DNA of 64,000 bases. Origin: Methylosinus sp. H3A (GTDB lineage Bacteria; Pseudomonadota; Alphaproteobacteria; Rhizobiales; Beijerinckiaceae). The position numbers and the translations under genes were made by a program. This document shows positions 1 through 7,894 of this stretch, in pieces. The notes under the pieces are model-generated. The model did not search any database. It was not told the origin of the DNA and saw only the letters and a list, made by a program, of their open reading frames with translations. Every line of letters starts with the position of its first letter. Positions within the stretch are counted from its first letter, which is position 1. The stretch spans positions 3,430,001 to 3,494,000 of the forward strand of contig NZ_JADNQW010000005.1 of the NCBI RefSeq assembly GCF_015709455.1, given 5' to 3'.

Positions 1-120
1 GAGCTCGTCGTCGTCGTCGAGAGCCCGGTTTCGGAGGCGCGCATGCGCGAGATGTTCCACGCTGTAGATGCGGTGCTGCGCGAGAATCCGGAAGTCGGCG
101 CCTATAATCAGACGATCTGA
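1..120 (+). CDS. C-terminal fragment of an unidentified protein
   Basis: An open frame runs from the first base of the window to a TGA at 118-120 and encodes 39 residues ending in EVGAYNQTI. It is the 3' end of a gene that begins outside the window. The visible piece is acidic, probably alpha-helical (the stretch around MREMFHAVDAVLRENPE), and preceded by a valine-rich strand. No domain can be assigned. It converges on the TadG-like gene, with only four bases between the two stop codons, so it probably does not belong to the pilus locus. The reading frame and coding-like composition support it, but its identity is unknown. Confidence 0.55.
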   Translation, partial: ELVVVVESPVSEARMREMFHAVDAVLRENPEVGAYNQTI

Positions 121-124
121 GCGC

Positions 125-880
125 TCACGGCGTCCCAGGCGTGCAATTGGTTCCGCTGGTCATGTAATATTGAACGTGATTGGGGCTGTAGGTGTTGCGC
201 ACCGGCGAATAGCTGGTGCGCGACATCGTCGGGGCCGATCTCTTCAGCCAGGTGATCGTGCGGCTGAAAGACGGTTGATAAGTGTAGACGACGTCGGCGA
301 CGATGATCGCTCCTATTGTCGGCGTCACGCTCGTCGTCGTCGAGCCGCCGCCGGCGTTGGCCAGCGTCACCGATTTCGCGCTCGTATAGCTCGTCGGCAT
401 GGAATTGGGATCGACCGGAGCGACATCCGCGGCGTTGAGCCTGGCGGCGCCGCCGATCTTGCAGGGCCGCAGCGTGCCGGAATTCTGGGCGATGGTCCAG
501 CTCACACTCGCCTTGTAGCCACTGGTCTGCGTCGCGTCGGCGGCGATCACGACTTCGGAGATCGTCATTTTGAGATTGGTCGTCGGCAGCGGCGCCATCA
601 GCGTCGTCGCGGCCGAAAAGATCGCCTGAATCGTCTTTTCGTCCATTCCGGCCTGGCCGGAATTGGAGCCGCCGGTCAATTGCTGTGCAGCGAGATCGGA
701 GAGCGTATGCGCGACGAGATCGAGCTTCTGGCTCGCGCGCTGCCCGAGCGCCAGCTCCGCGAGGCCGAGATACATGACGAGGATCAGCGGCAGCATCAGC
801 GCGAATTCGACCGCTGCGAAGGCTCTCTCCTCCGCGAGCATCGCGCGCGCGCCGCGCCACCGGGCGCAGGAACGGCTCAT
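125..880 (-). CDS. TadE/TadG-like pseudopilin, pilus assembly protein
   Basis: This 251-residue protein has a short basic N-terminus followed by a hydrophobic segment with the TadE signature (AAVEFALMLPLILVMYLGL, about residues 24-42). The conserved Glu matches the +5 Glu of type IV prepilin-like proteins. The rest is a Ser/Thr-rich predicted periplasmic domain. TadE and TadG are minor pseudopilins processed by the prepilin peptidase and needed for Flp pilus assembly. The start was chosen at the ATG whose last bases overlap the upstream TadE stop (ATGA), which indicates translational coupling. It is encoded opposite to the main cpa operon. Whether it corresponds to TadE, TadF or TadG cannot be decided from sequence alone. 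Confidence 0.85.
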   Translation of the reverse strand: MSRSCARWRGARAMLAEERAFAAVEFALMLPLILVMYLGLAELALGQRASQKLDLVAHTLSDLAAQQLTGGSNSGQAGMDEKTIQAIFSAATTLMAPLPTTNLKMTISEVVIAADATQTSGYKASVSWTIAQNSGTLRPCKIGGAARLNAADVAPVDPNSMPTSYTSAKSVTLANAGGGSTTTSVTPTIGAIIVADVVYTYQPSFSRTITWLKRSAPTMSRTSYSPVRNTYSPNHVQYYMTSGTNCTPGTP

Positions 881-1506
881 GTCGGCTCCACGCGGAAGGC
901 CGCGACGCCGAACAGCAGATGCGTCCATCGATTATTGTAGGTGACCTCTCCCCCTGTCGACTTGCCGAGCGTTATGCCGGTCAAAATTCCGCCGGTGAGA
1001 ATGGCCGTCACCGCCGGCATGGGGTAGACGATGCGCACCACGGCGACATGGCCGGAGGCGGGCATGGCGATCGTCGAGCTCGCCGCAGGGGGATTGGTGT
1101 AGAAGGCGTTGGAGGTCGACGCGCTGGACCAGCCGGTCCCGTCGCCGATGTCGGCGATATCGACGAGGAGCTTCGAGCAATCGAAGGATTTGCTCAGCGT
1201 GCCCGAGGCGACGACGCCGGAGGCCTGCCAGGTGCAGACATATTTGTCGATGAAGGTCTGATAGGTCATGCTGCCGAGGCTGTGCGTCAGAACGGCGCGA
1301 CTCGCACGCAGTGTGACGACCTGCAGCTGCTGGCTTTTGAAATAGACGATGCCGGTCTCGAAAATCGCTCCGAGCAATCCGAGCATCGGAACGAGCACCA
1401 TCGCGAATTCGACCGCGAGCGCGGCGTCGCGATCGCGTCCGAAGCGAATGAGGCTCGCTGCGAGACGGCACGTCGGCTGTCGCGACGAAATCTCTTCTCC
1501 GCTCAT
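877..1506 (-). CDS. TadE-like pseudopilin
   Basis: This 209-residue protein carries the TadE-like motif ALAVEFAMVLVPMLGLLGAI near residue 30, after a basic leader. The hydrophobic stretch would anchor it in the inner membrane before processing by the CpaA-type peptidase. The remaining 150 residues form a predicted periplasmic domain with two Cys that could pair. The start at 1506 removes a poorly conserved arginine-rich extension. Its stop overlaps the start of the second pseudopilin gene by four bases, so the two are almost certainly co-translated. Pseudopilins of this family act as minor pilus components in Tad systems, which agrees with the neighbouring cpa/tad genes. Confidence 0.85.
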   Translation of the reverse strand: MSGEEISSRQPTCRLAASLIRFGRDRDAALAVEFAMVLVPMLGLLGAIFETGIVYFKSQQLQVVTLRASRAVLTHSLGSMTYQTFIDKYVCTWQASGVVASGTLSKSFDCSKLLVDIADIGDGTGWSSASTSNAFYTNPPAASSTIAMPASGHVAVVRIVYPMPAVTAILTGGILTGITLGKSTGGEVTYNNRWTHLLFGVAAFRVEPT

Positions 1507-1598
1507 GTCTCGAACTCGTGGCCCGAAAGGGCGTATTGTCGTCGCCCAGCGATCTCCCACGCTCGGCAGGTTCGTCGCTCGGCGAGACGCCGCGCTCG

Positions 1599-2066
1599 TC
1601 AGCGCTTCGTCGGCGCCGACGAACCTTCGTGTTGCTTGACCGCCTCGATGACGCGCGCGGTGTAGTCCTTGTCGTCGGCGAGGTCGACGGCCGGCGCGCA
1701 ATCTGGATTGCAAGCATAGGACTCGCGTCGCGCGCCGCGCATCACCACCAGCTTGTCCATCGGCTGAGTGACGGTGATGATCTCTTCGCCGACCTGATTG
1801 CCGGTCGGATCGAGCAGAATGAGATTGGTCGATCCGAAGCTCTTTCCGGTGACGACAATGAGACGATTGGTCTTCAGCATCGTCACATCCGCGATGAGCG
1901 GATTGCCGACGATCAGCGTCTGCGCTCCTTCGGGCATGCGTACGACGCGAGCGCGGTCGACATCGACGAAGACGCCGCGCCTCTCACTGTCGCGCGCTGT
2001 CGCGACGCCGGCCGTGACGGTCGCAAACAGCGCCAAATATCCAAGGAAACGCGTCGAGCGCATCAC
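1599..2066 (-). CDS. Secreted CpaC N-terminal-domain-like pilus assembly protein
   Basis: This 155-residue protein has a cleavable signal peptide (MMRSTRFLGYLALFATVTAG, cleavage probably near residue 24). A single domain follows with the pattern of the secretin N-terminal domain: RVVRMPEGAQTLIVGNPLIA, then KSFGSTNLILLD. The same domain opens the full-length CpaC encoded at 4394-5860. Free-standing copies occur beside Tad loci in alphaproteobacteria, where they are annotated as pilus assembly N-terminal domain proteins of unproven role. The C-terminus adds two Cys (YACNPDCAP) and a charged tail. It lies upstream of the two pseudopilin genes on the same strand and diverges from the pilin genes. 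Confidence 0.8.
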   Translation of the reverse strand: MMRSTRFLGYLALFATVTAGVATARDSERRGVFVDVDRARVVRMPEGAQTLIVGNPLIADVTMLKTNRLIVVTGKSFGSTNLILLDPTGNQVGEEIITVTQPMDKLVVMRGARRESYACNPDCAPAVDLADDKDYTARVIEAVKQHEGSSAPTKR

Positions 2067-2297
2067 GCACCTCTAAACAATCCTCGCCTTTGCGAGGCTT
2101 CGGGTCGAAGAAAACCACGTAATAGTGAATCATTACTGAAAATGAGACGGATTCCTCTTTCTCGGGCCGAATTTCGTAAGTCGATAATGCGATTAACGCG
2201 TTTGCAAGAAGTTCTACGTAGGGTCTCATCCGGTCCCGCGAACGAGCTTTGTGAGCGAGCTCGCGGGGGCGCAGTCATTAGAGCGAGGAGCACGAGT

Positions 2298-2462
2298 ATG
2301 AAGAGCTTGATGTCGCGGTTCGTAAAGGACGAGTCCGGCGCGACCGCCATTGAATACGGCCTGATCGGCGCGCTGATTTCGGTCATCATTATCACCGCAG
2401 TGAAGCTCGTCGGCAGCAACCTGTCCCAGACCTTCAACAAGATCGCTCAGAATCTGAGCTGA
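2298..2462 (+). CDS. flp: Flp-type type IVb major pilin, copy 1
   Basis: This 54-residue prepilin has the classic Flp layout: a short basic leader ending in Gly14, processing before ATAIEYGLIGALISVIII, Glu at +5 and Tyr at +6 of the mature protein, a hydrophobic helix, and a short polar tail. A GAGGAG ribosome-binding site at 2285-2290 supports the ATG at 2298; longer upstream in-frame extensions look non-coding. Flp subunits are cleaved by the CpaA/TadV peptidase and polymerise into adhesive Tad pili. It is followed 137 bases later by a second, almost identical pilin. The upstream 230-bp divergent region probably holds the promoter. Confidence 0.93.
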   Translation: MKSLMSRFVKDESGATAIEYGLIGALISVIIITAVKLVGSNLSQTFNKIAQNLS

Positions 2463-2599
2463 AGGCGCGGGCGGGGAACTCGTCGCCTCCGCGTCGAGAC
2501 TGGCTCTCGCTCGAATTCCCGCCGAAGGCCGGCTCGTAAACAGGGCCGGCCGGCTCGGTTCGCTCGCGTCCAATCGTGACGCAATATCAGGAGAGGACG

Positions 2600-2764
2600 A
2601 TGAAATCGTCGATTTTGAAATTTCTCGACAATGAATCTGGCGCCACCGCTATCGAATATGGCCTGATCGGCGCTCTGATTTCGGTTATCATCATCACCGC
2701 TGTGAAGCTCGTCGGCAGCAATCTGTCCGAGACCTTCAACAAGATCGCTCAGAATCTCAGCTGA
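2600..2764 (+). CDS. flp: Flp-type type IVb major pilin, copy 2
   Basis: This 54-residue Flp prepilin is identical to copy 1 from the conserved SGATAIEYGLIGALIS region to the C-terminus, except for Glu in place of Gln in LSETFNK. Differences are concentrated in the leader (MKSSILKFLDNE). The ATG at 2600 follows a strong GGAGAGGA ribosome-binding site. The pair looks like a recent tandem duplication, or two copies kept alike by gene conversion, and both keep every residue needed for processing. The two may form mixed pili or be used alternately, but the sequence cannot tell which. Confidence 0.92.
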   Translation: MKSSILKFLDNESGATAIEYGLIGALISVIIITAVKLVGSNLSETFNKIAQNLS

Positions 2765-2902
2765 GCGATTCCGAATCGTGCGCGCGCGTCGGCTCCTCGC
2801 CGCGCGGCGCGCGAATCCCGCGCTCCTTCGCGAGCGCGCAACGCGAATTCGAGAGGCGCCTTTGTCGGTCACAAAAGAGGCGCGGCGACAGGAACGACGC
2901 TC

Positions 2903-3409
2903 ATGATCGCAGCGGCCGCCGCGCTAATTCTTTTCCCGGCTCTGATGGCGTTCTCGGCCTTCGCCGATCTTCTCACCATGACGATTCCCAACCGCGTGTC
3001 CTTGGCGCTCATCGGCTTTTTCGCCGTTTTCGCCGCATGTTTCGGCATGCCGCTCGACAGCGTGTTGTCGCATATCGCCTGTGGGGCGGCTGTGCTCGCG
3101 GCGACTTTCCTGATGTTCAATCGCGGATGGATGGGCGGCGGCGACGCCAAGCTCGCCTCCGCTACCGCATTGTGGCTCGGCTTCGAGCAGCTCGCCGATT
3201 ATGCTCTCGTCGCCTCGCTCGCGGGCGGCGTGCTGACGGTCGCGATTCTCGCTTTGCGCCGATATGAGCCGCGCTTCATCGTCGAATCGACTCGTTTCGC
3301 GCATCTCTGCGACGGGACCGAGGGCGTGCCTTATGGCGTTGCGCTGGCGATCGCCGGGATCGCCGTCTATCCCAATTCGCAGCTCTGGGCGTTGCTTACG
3401 GCGGCGTGA
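2903..3409 (+). CDS. cpaA: Prepilin peptidase CpaA/TadV (A24 family)
   Basis: This 168-residue polytopic membrane protein has both catalytic aspartates of the A24 aspartic prepilin peptidases: one in the first loop (FADLLTMTIPNRVSL) and the second in the GxGD-type motif MGGGDAKL. The length fits the short CpaA/TadV class, which lacks the methyltransferase domain of PilD. It would cleave the Flp leaders and probably the TadE-like pseudopilins. The gene lies 138 bases after the second pilin, at the head of the cpa operon. The start ATG follows a weak purine-rich stretch. Confidence 0.92.
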   Translation: MIAAAAALILFPALMAFSAFADLLTMTIPNRVSLALIGFFAVFAACFGMPLDSVLSHIACGAAVLAATFLMFNRGWMGGGDAKLASATALWLGFEQLADYALVASLAGGVLTVAILALRRYEPRFIVESTRFAHLCDGTEGVPYGVALAIAGIAVYPNSQLWALLTAA

Positions 3410-3546
3410 TCCGCCGGGAGCGGAAGAAAAGCCCGCTGCGCATCGCGAAAGCGCCGACCCCTTACCGGCGATTAACCATAATTTGACGTTTTTCCGCTTT
3501 CATTCGGATTGCTCCGTTCTAGCTGGAGCGATCGGACGGGAAGCAA

Positions 3547-4332
3547 ATGAACAAGGCGCAGATCGTGGTTCTCGGCGTCGCCGTCGTGGCGGGCGGCGGA
3601 GCCTTCCTGATGATGAACGGATCGCCGCCCGAGGCGCCGAAGATCGTTCAGATGATCCCCGCGCAGCCGACGACGGACAAGGTTCTCGTGGCGACGCGCG
3701 ATCTCTCCTACGGAACCGCGCTCGCGGAGCCGGACACCAATTGGATCGATTGGCCGATCGGCGCCGTGCCACAGGGAGTCCTGCGCAAGAGCGAGGCTCC
3801 GAGCGCCAAAGAGGATATTCGCGGCTCCTATGTCCGCAACCCGATCTCGAACGGCGAGCCGGTGCGGCGCGAGCGCCTCGTCAAGGGGCCGACCGCGGGG
3901 CTGATGTCCACATTGCTCCCCGCCGGCCATCGCGCGGTCGCGATCGACATTTCGCCCAACACGACGGCGGGCGGTTTCATCCTTCCCAACGACCATGTCG
4001 ATGTGATGCGCACCTTCCGCGACGCCGACCGCGGCCGTGAAGGCGCATCCGATCTCTCGTCGGAAGTCATTCTGACCAATGTGCGCGTGATGGCGATCGG
4101 GCCGATGGTCGAGACCAAGAACGGCGAGTCCGTCGTCACTGGAGCGACCGCCACTCTCGATCTCGAGCCGCGGCAGGCCGAGCTCGTCATTCTCGCGCAG
4201 CGCACCGGCCAATTGGCGCTCATGCTGCGCTCCATGGCGGATGCGCATGACGACGACAGGCATGTGTCGGCGGCTGACGACTCACTGACGGTCGTGCGCT
4301 TCGGCGTCCCAACAACCATGCGCACGCGCTGA
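3547..4332 (+). CDS. cpaB: Flp pilus assembly protein CpaB/RcpC
   Basis: This 261-residue protein has one N-terminal transmembrane segment (IVVLGVAVVAGGGAFLMM). It is followed by an SAF-like domain (VLVATRDLSYGTAL) and a RcpC-type domain (MSTLLPAGHRAVAIDIS, GFILPNDHVDVMRTF). CpaB/RcpC is an inner-membrane-anchored periplasmic protein proposed to work with the CpaC secretin. A GGACGGGAAGC segment gives a reasonable ribosome-binding site. It is transcribed with cpaA upstream and cpaC downstream. The length is typical for alphaproteobacterial CpaB. Confidence 0.92.
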   Translation: MNKAQIVVLGVAVVAGGGAFLMMNGSPPEAPKIVQMIPAQPTTDKVLVATRDLSYGTALAEPDTNWIDWPIGAVPQGVLRKSEAPSAKEDIRGSYVRNPISNGEPVRRERLVKGPTAGLMSTLLPAGHRAVAIDISPNTTAGGFILPNDHVDVMRTFRDADRGREGASDLSSEVILTNVRVMAIGPMVETKNGESVVTGATATLDLEPRQAELVILAQRTGQLALMLRSMADAHDDDRHVSAADDSLTVVRFGVPTTMRTR

Positions 4333-4393
4333 GGCGATGCGGCTCATCGAAGGACAGCGCCATATGGCGAACATCGAACGCGGAGCGACGAGC

Positions 4394-5860
4394 ATGAACA
4401 GGTCTGCGCGTCGACGATACGGCGCCGCGGCGCTCGCGATCCTCGCGCTGGCGGGCGCTTCGGCCGGTGCCGTTCCGGCCTCGGCCCAGGAGCGATCGAT
4501 CCAAGAGAAATGGGGAATCGAGTCGGGCGCCGATGCGCAGTTGTCGCGTCGCATCGCAATGGGCGTCGGCAAGTCGATCATCGTCGATCTGCCGGCGGAG
4601 GCGTCGGAGATCGTCGTCGGCAATCCCAAGGTCGCCAATGCCGTCGCCCGCTCGGCCCGCAAGCTCTACATCATGGGCGCGGAGACGGGGCAGACGACCA
4701 TTTTCGCGCTCGACCGCTCCGGGCGGCAGATCGCCAATCTCGAGATCAGCATCGGCCGCGACGTCGGCGAGCTCGGTCCGCTGCTGCATGCGGCGCTCCC
4801 CAAATCGAACATCACGGCGCGGACGGTCAATGACACCATCATTTTGACCGGCACGGTCGAATCCGCAGCCGAAGGTCAGCGCGCCGTCGATATCGCCAAA
4901 GGCTTCGCGGCGCGCTCCGCCTCGACCCAGGGCAATGGCGCGGGCGGCGACGGACTCGTCGTCAATGCGCTCACCATCAGCACGCAGGATCAGGTGATGC
5001 TGAAGGTCACCGTCGCCGAAGTGCAGCGGCGCGTGATCAAGCAGCTCGGCGTCTCGGCGCAGAGCGCCGGCGAGACGCTCCTCACCGGCGGCTGGGGCAA
5101 GCTGGTTCAGCAAAATCCTTTCGCCATCAATTCGGCTCTCACCGCCAGCTCTTTGAGCATCAATGGGCCGAACAGCACCTCTGCGACTCTACAGGCTTAT
5201 GAGCGCTACGGCGTCTCGCGCATTCTCGCCGAGCCGACCGTCACTGCGGTCTCGGGCGAGTCGGCGAAATTCACCGTCGGCGGCGAGGTGGCGGTGCCGG
5301 GCAACGGCAATTGTATCAGCGGCTCGATCCTCTGCACCGTCGGCATCGTGTTCAAGCAATATGGCGTGTCGCTGAACTTCACGCCGGTGGTGCTCGCCGA
5401 GGGGCGCATTCTGCTGCATCTCGCCACCGAGGTGACGGAGGTCGACTATCAGGCCGCCCAAACCTACAACAGCGTGACGGTTCCAGGCTTCAAGACGCGC
5501 AAGAACGAGACGAGCGTCGAGCTTCCCTCCGGCGGCTCCATCGCGACCGCCGGCCTCTTGCAGCAGAAGTCGGATCAAGCCATCAACGGCTTGCCCGGTC
5601 TGATCAATCTGCCGGTGCTCGGGGCGTTGTTTCGCTCACGCGACTACCTGCGCAACGAGACCGAGCTGCTCATCATCGTCACGCCCTATATCGCGCGATC
5701 GGTTCAAGCGCGCGATGTGGCGCGGCCCGACGACGGCTTCGCGGACGCCAGCGATCCGCAGGCCTGGCTGCTCGGGCGCGTCAATCGGCTCTACGCCAAT
5801 CCACAACATCCGCAAGCGGTTCCGCGCCTGAAGGGCCGCATCGGCTTCATTCAGGACTGA
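4394..5860 (+). CDS. cpaC: Tad pilus outer-membrane secretin CpaC/RcpA
   Basis: This 488-residue secretin starts with a signal peptide (ALAILALAGASAGAVPASA). It continues with the pilus N-domain (SIIVDLPAEASEIVVGNPK), a BON-like region, and the C-terminal secretin domain (ISTQDQVMLKVTVAEVQRR, then RILAEPTVTAVSGESAKF and the C-terminal LPVLGALFRSRDY). Secretins form the ring through which the pilus crosses the outer membrane. ATGs at 4337 and 4364 are also in frame; 4394 was preferred because it puts the basic n-region directly ahead of the hydrophobic core and has a GGAG upstream. The gene lies between cpaB and cpaD in the operon. Confidence 0.93.
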   Translation: MNRSARRRYGAAALAILALAGASAGAVPASAQERSIQEKWGIESGADAQLSRRIAMGVGKSIIVDLPAEASEIVVGNPKVANAVARSARKLYIMGAETGQTTIFALDRSGRQIANLEISIGRDVGELGPLLHAALPKSNITARTVNDTIILTGTVESAAEGQRAVDIAKGFAARSASTQGNGAGGDGLVVNALTISTQDQVMLKVTVAEVQRRVIKQLGVSAQSAGETLLTGGWGKLVQQNPFAINSALTASSLSINGPNSTSATLQAYERYGVSRILAEPTVTAVSGESAKFTVGGEVAVPGNGNCISGSILCTVGIVFKQYGVSLNFTPVVLAEGRILLHLATEVTEVDYQAAQTYNSVTVPGFKTRKNETSVELPSGGSIATAGLLQQKSDQAINGLPGLINLPVLGALFRSRDYLRNETELLIIVTPYIARSVQARDVARPDDGFADASDPQAWLLGRVNRLYANPQHPQAVPRLKGRIGFIQD

Positions 5861-5883
5861 GCGTGGGCGAGGAGCGGTCAACG

Positions 5884-6609
5884 ATGTCTATCCGACTGAA
5901 CAGCGCGAAATTCAAAGTCCTCGGCGCGAGGCTCGCCTGCCTCGCCGCTATGGCGCCGCTCGCCGGCTGCGGCGTGAACAGGACGTTGCCGCCGCGCGTC
6001 GTCGCGCAGGACTATCGCGACCGTCATCCGGTCGTGCTCGCCGACGCGACGACGTCCATCGACGTGTTTCCGGTGAATCGACTCGACAATGCGACGAGCG
6101 GCCGCATTCGTGACTTCGTGACGCGCTATCGCCGCTTCGGCCATGGCCAGATCACGCTTCTCGCGCCGACTGGCGCGAAGGATCAACTCGCGGTGCGCGG
6201 CGGCGTCGACGCCGTGAAGCGCGTCCTGGCCGATAGCGGCGTCTCCAGCGCGGTCTATGTCGCCTCCTATCCGGTGAGCGATCCCAATCTCGCCGCTCCG
6301 GTCCGCCTGTCGTTCCAGGGCGTGCGCGCGAAAGTGGCCGGACGCTGCGGTGAATGGCCGGCGGACCTCGCTTCGGCGAGCTCGCTCGAGGGCTGGGACA
6401 ACACGACCTACTGGAATTTCGGCTGCGCGAGCCAAACGACACTCGCGGCGCAGATCGACGATCCGCGTGATCTCGTCGCGCAGCGCGGCGAGTCGCCGTC
6501 CGACATCGAATCGCGCATGCGCGCGATCGGCAATGTGCGCAAGGGCGCGGACCCGTCGACCGAATGGAGCGTCAAGGGATCGAATATCAGCAAGGTTGGA
6601 GGCGGTTGA
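5884..6609 (+). CDS. cpaD: Pilus assembly lipoprotein CpaD
   Basis: This 241-residue protein has a lipoprotein signal peptide with a lipobox (PLAGC), giving an acylated N-terminal Cys near residue 27. The body matches the CpaD pattern, including the RYRRFGHGQITLLAPTGA segment and the late Trp/Cys-containing WNFGCASQTTLAAQIDDPRD motif. CpaD is an outer-membrane lipoprotein thought to help the CpaC secretin. An in-frame extension upstream of 5884 lies inside the cpaC coding region in another frame and was discarded; GAGGAGCGG precedes the chosen ATG. The stop overlaps the cpaE start (TGATG). Confidence 0.9.
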   Translation: MSIRLNSAKFKVLGARLACLAAMAPLAGCGVNRTLPPRVVAQDYRDRHPVVLADATTSIDVFPVNRLDNATSGRIRDFVTRYRRFGHGQITLLAPTGAKDQLAVRGGVDAVKRVLADSGVSSAVYVASYPVSDPNLAAPVRLSFQGVRAKVAGRCGEWPADLASASSLEGWDNTTYWNFGCASQTTLAAQIDDPRDLVAQRGESPSDIESRMRAIGNVRKGADPSTEWSVKGSNISKVGGG

Positions 6610-7862
6610 TGAAAGAGCAGACGGCATCAGCGGAGAGCGACGCTGCGGCGCAGATCGCTCCCCTGCCGCGCATTTCCGTGCAGGCGTTCTGCGAGACGCC
6701 GGACGCCGTGGCGGTGGTCAATTCGGCCGCCGTGGATCGCCGCATGGACAAGGCGCATGTCAAAGTCCACATGGGCGGCGTCGTCGCCGCGATCGAGGCG
6801 TTCCGATCTGCGCCGACGCCGAATTTGATCGTGCTCGAAGCGATCGGCGAACGCCAGATGCTCATCTCTCAGCTCGAGACCCTTTCGGAGTCCTGCGATT
6901 CCGGGACCAAGGTCGTCGTGCTCGGCCATGTCAACGACATCTCGCTCTATCGCGCATTGATGGCGCGCGGGGTCAGCGATTACATCGTGGCGCCGATCGA
7001 CGTGCTGGGCTTCATCGCCCGCATCTCGGACCTCTACAACAATAGCGCCGAGTCGCTCGGACGCATCATCGCGATCGCGGGCGCGAAAGGCGGCGTCGGC
7101 GCCTCCTGCATCGCGCATAATCTCGCTTGGTCGATTGCGCGCTCATTGCAGATGCAGACAGTCGTCGCCGATCTCGATCTCCCCTTCGGCACAGCAGGGC
7201 TCGATTTCAATCAGGATCCGCCGCAGGGCGTCGCGGAAGCGGTGTTCGCTCCCGATCGCGTCGACGCCAATCTGATCGATCGACTGCTGTCGAAATGCAG
7301 CGAGCAGTTGAGCTTGCTCGCCGCTCCCGCGACCGTCGATCGGCTCTACGATCTACCGGAGACCGCTTTCGACGCGATCGTCGACACGCTGCGCGCGACC
7401 GCGCCCTGCACTGTGCTCGACGTTCCGCATCAATGGTCCGCCTGGACGAAGCGTGTGCTGATCGGGGCCGACGAGGTGGCGATCGTCGCCGCGCCGGACC
7501 TCGCCAATTTGCGCAACGCCAAGACTCTCATCGACTCGCTGCGCGTCGCGCGTCAAAACGATTCACCGCCCAAGCTCGTCTTGAATTTCGTCGGCGTTCC
7601 GCGGCGACCGGAAATCGCAGTGGCGGATTTCGCCAAGGCGATCGAGATGGAGCCGTCGGCGATCATTCCATTCGAGCCGAAGCTGTTCGGCGCCGCGTCC
7701 AACAATGGACAGATGATCGCCGAAGTCGATCCTGGCGCGAAGCTCATCGAGCAATTCGACGCGCTCGGTCGCGAGCTGACGGGGCGCGCCGTGAGCCGCA
7801 AGGTCAAGAGCGGGCTGCTCGCGCCATTGCTCGATCGTTTGTCTCGAAAGCTCGCCGGTTGA
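6609..7862 (+). CDS. cpaE: Pilus localisation ATPase CpaE/TadZ
   Basis: This 417-residue protein has an N-terminal receiver-like domain of about 130 residues, then a ParA/MinD-type ATPase domain beginning at IIAIAGAKGGVGASCIAHNL. The deviant Walker A motif (AKGGVGAS, about residues 157-164) is the usual form in CpaE/TadZ. Members of this family place the pilus machine, often at a cell pole, as worked out in Caulobacter and Aggregatibacter. The start codon overlaps the cpaD stop, so translation is coupled. The C-terminal third contains the second ATPase half (PPKLVLNFVGVPRRPEIAV). Confidence 0.92.
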   Translation: MKEQTASAESDAAAQIAPLPRISVQAFCETPDAVAVVNSAAVDRRMDKAHVKVHMGGVVAAIEAFRSAPTPNLIVLEAIGERQMLISQLETLSESCDSGTKVVVLGHVNDISLYRALMARGVSDYIVAPIDVLGFIARISDLYNNSAESLGRIIAIAGAKGGVGASCIAHNLAWSIARSLQMQTVVADLDLPFGTAGLDFNQDPPQGVAEAVFAPDRVDANLIDRLLSKCSEQLSLLAAPATVDRLYDLPETAFDAIVDTLRATAPCTVLDVPHQWSAWTKRVLIGADEVAIVAAPDLANLRNAKTLIDSLRVARQNDSPPKLVLNFVGVPRRPEIAVADFAKAIEMEPSAIIPFEPKLFGAASNNGQMIAEVDPGAKLIEQFDALGRELTGRAVSRKVKSGLLAPLLDRLSRKLAG

Positions 7863-7894
7863 TGCGCGGCGGATAGGCGTTACGGGGAGATCGC

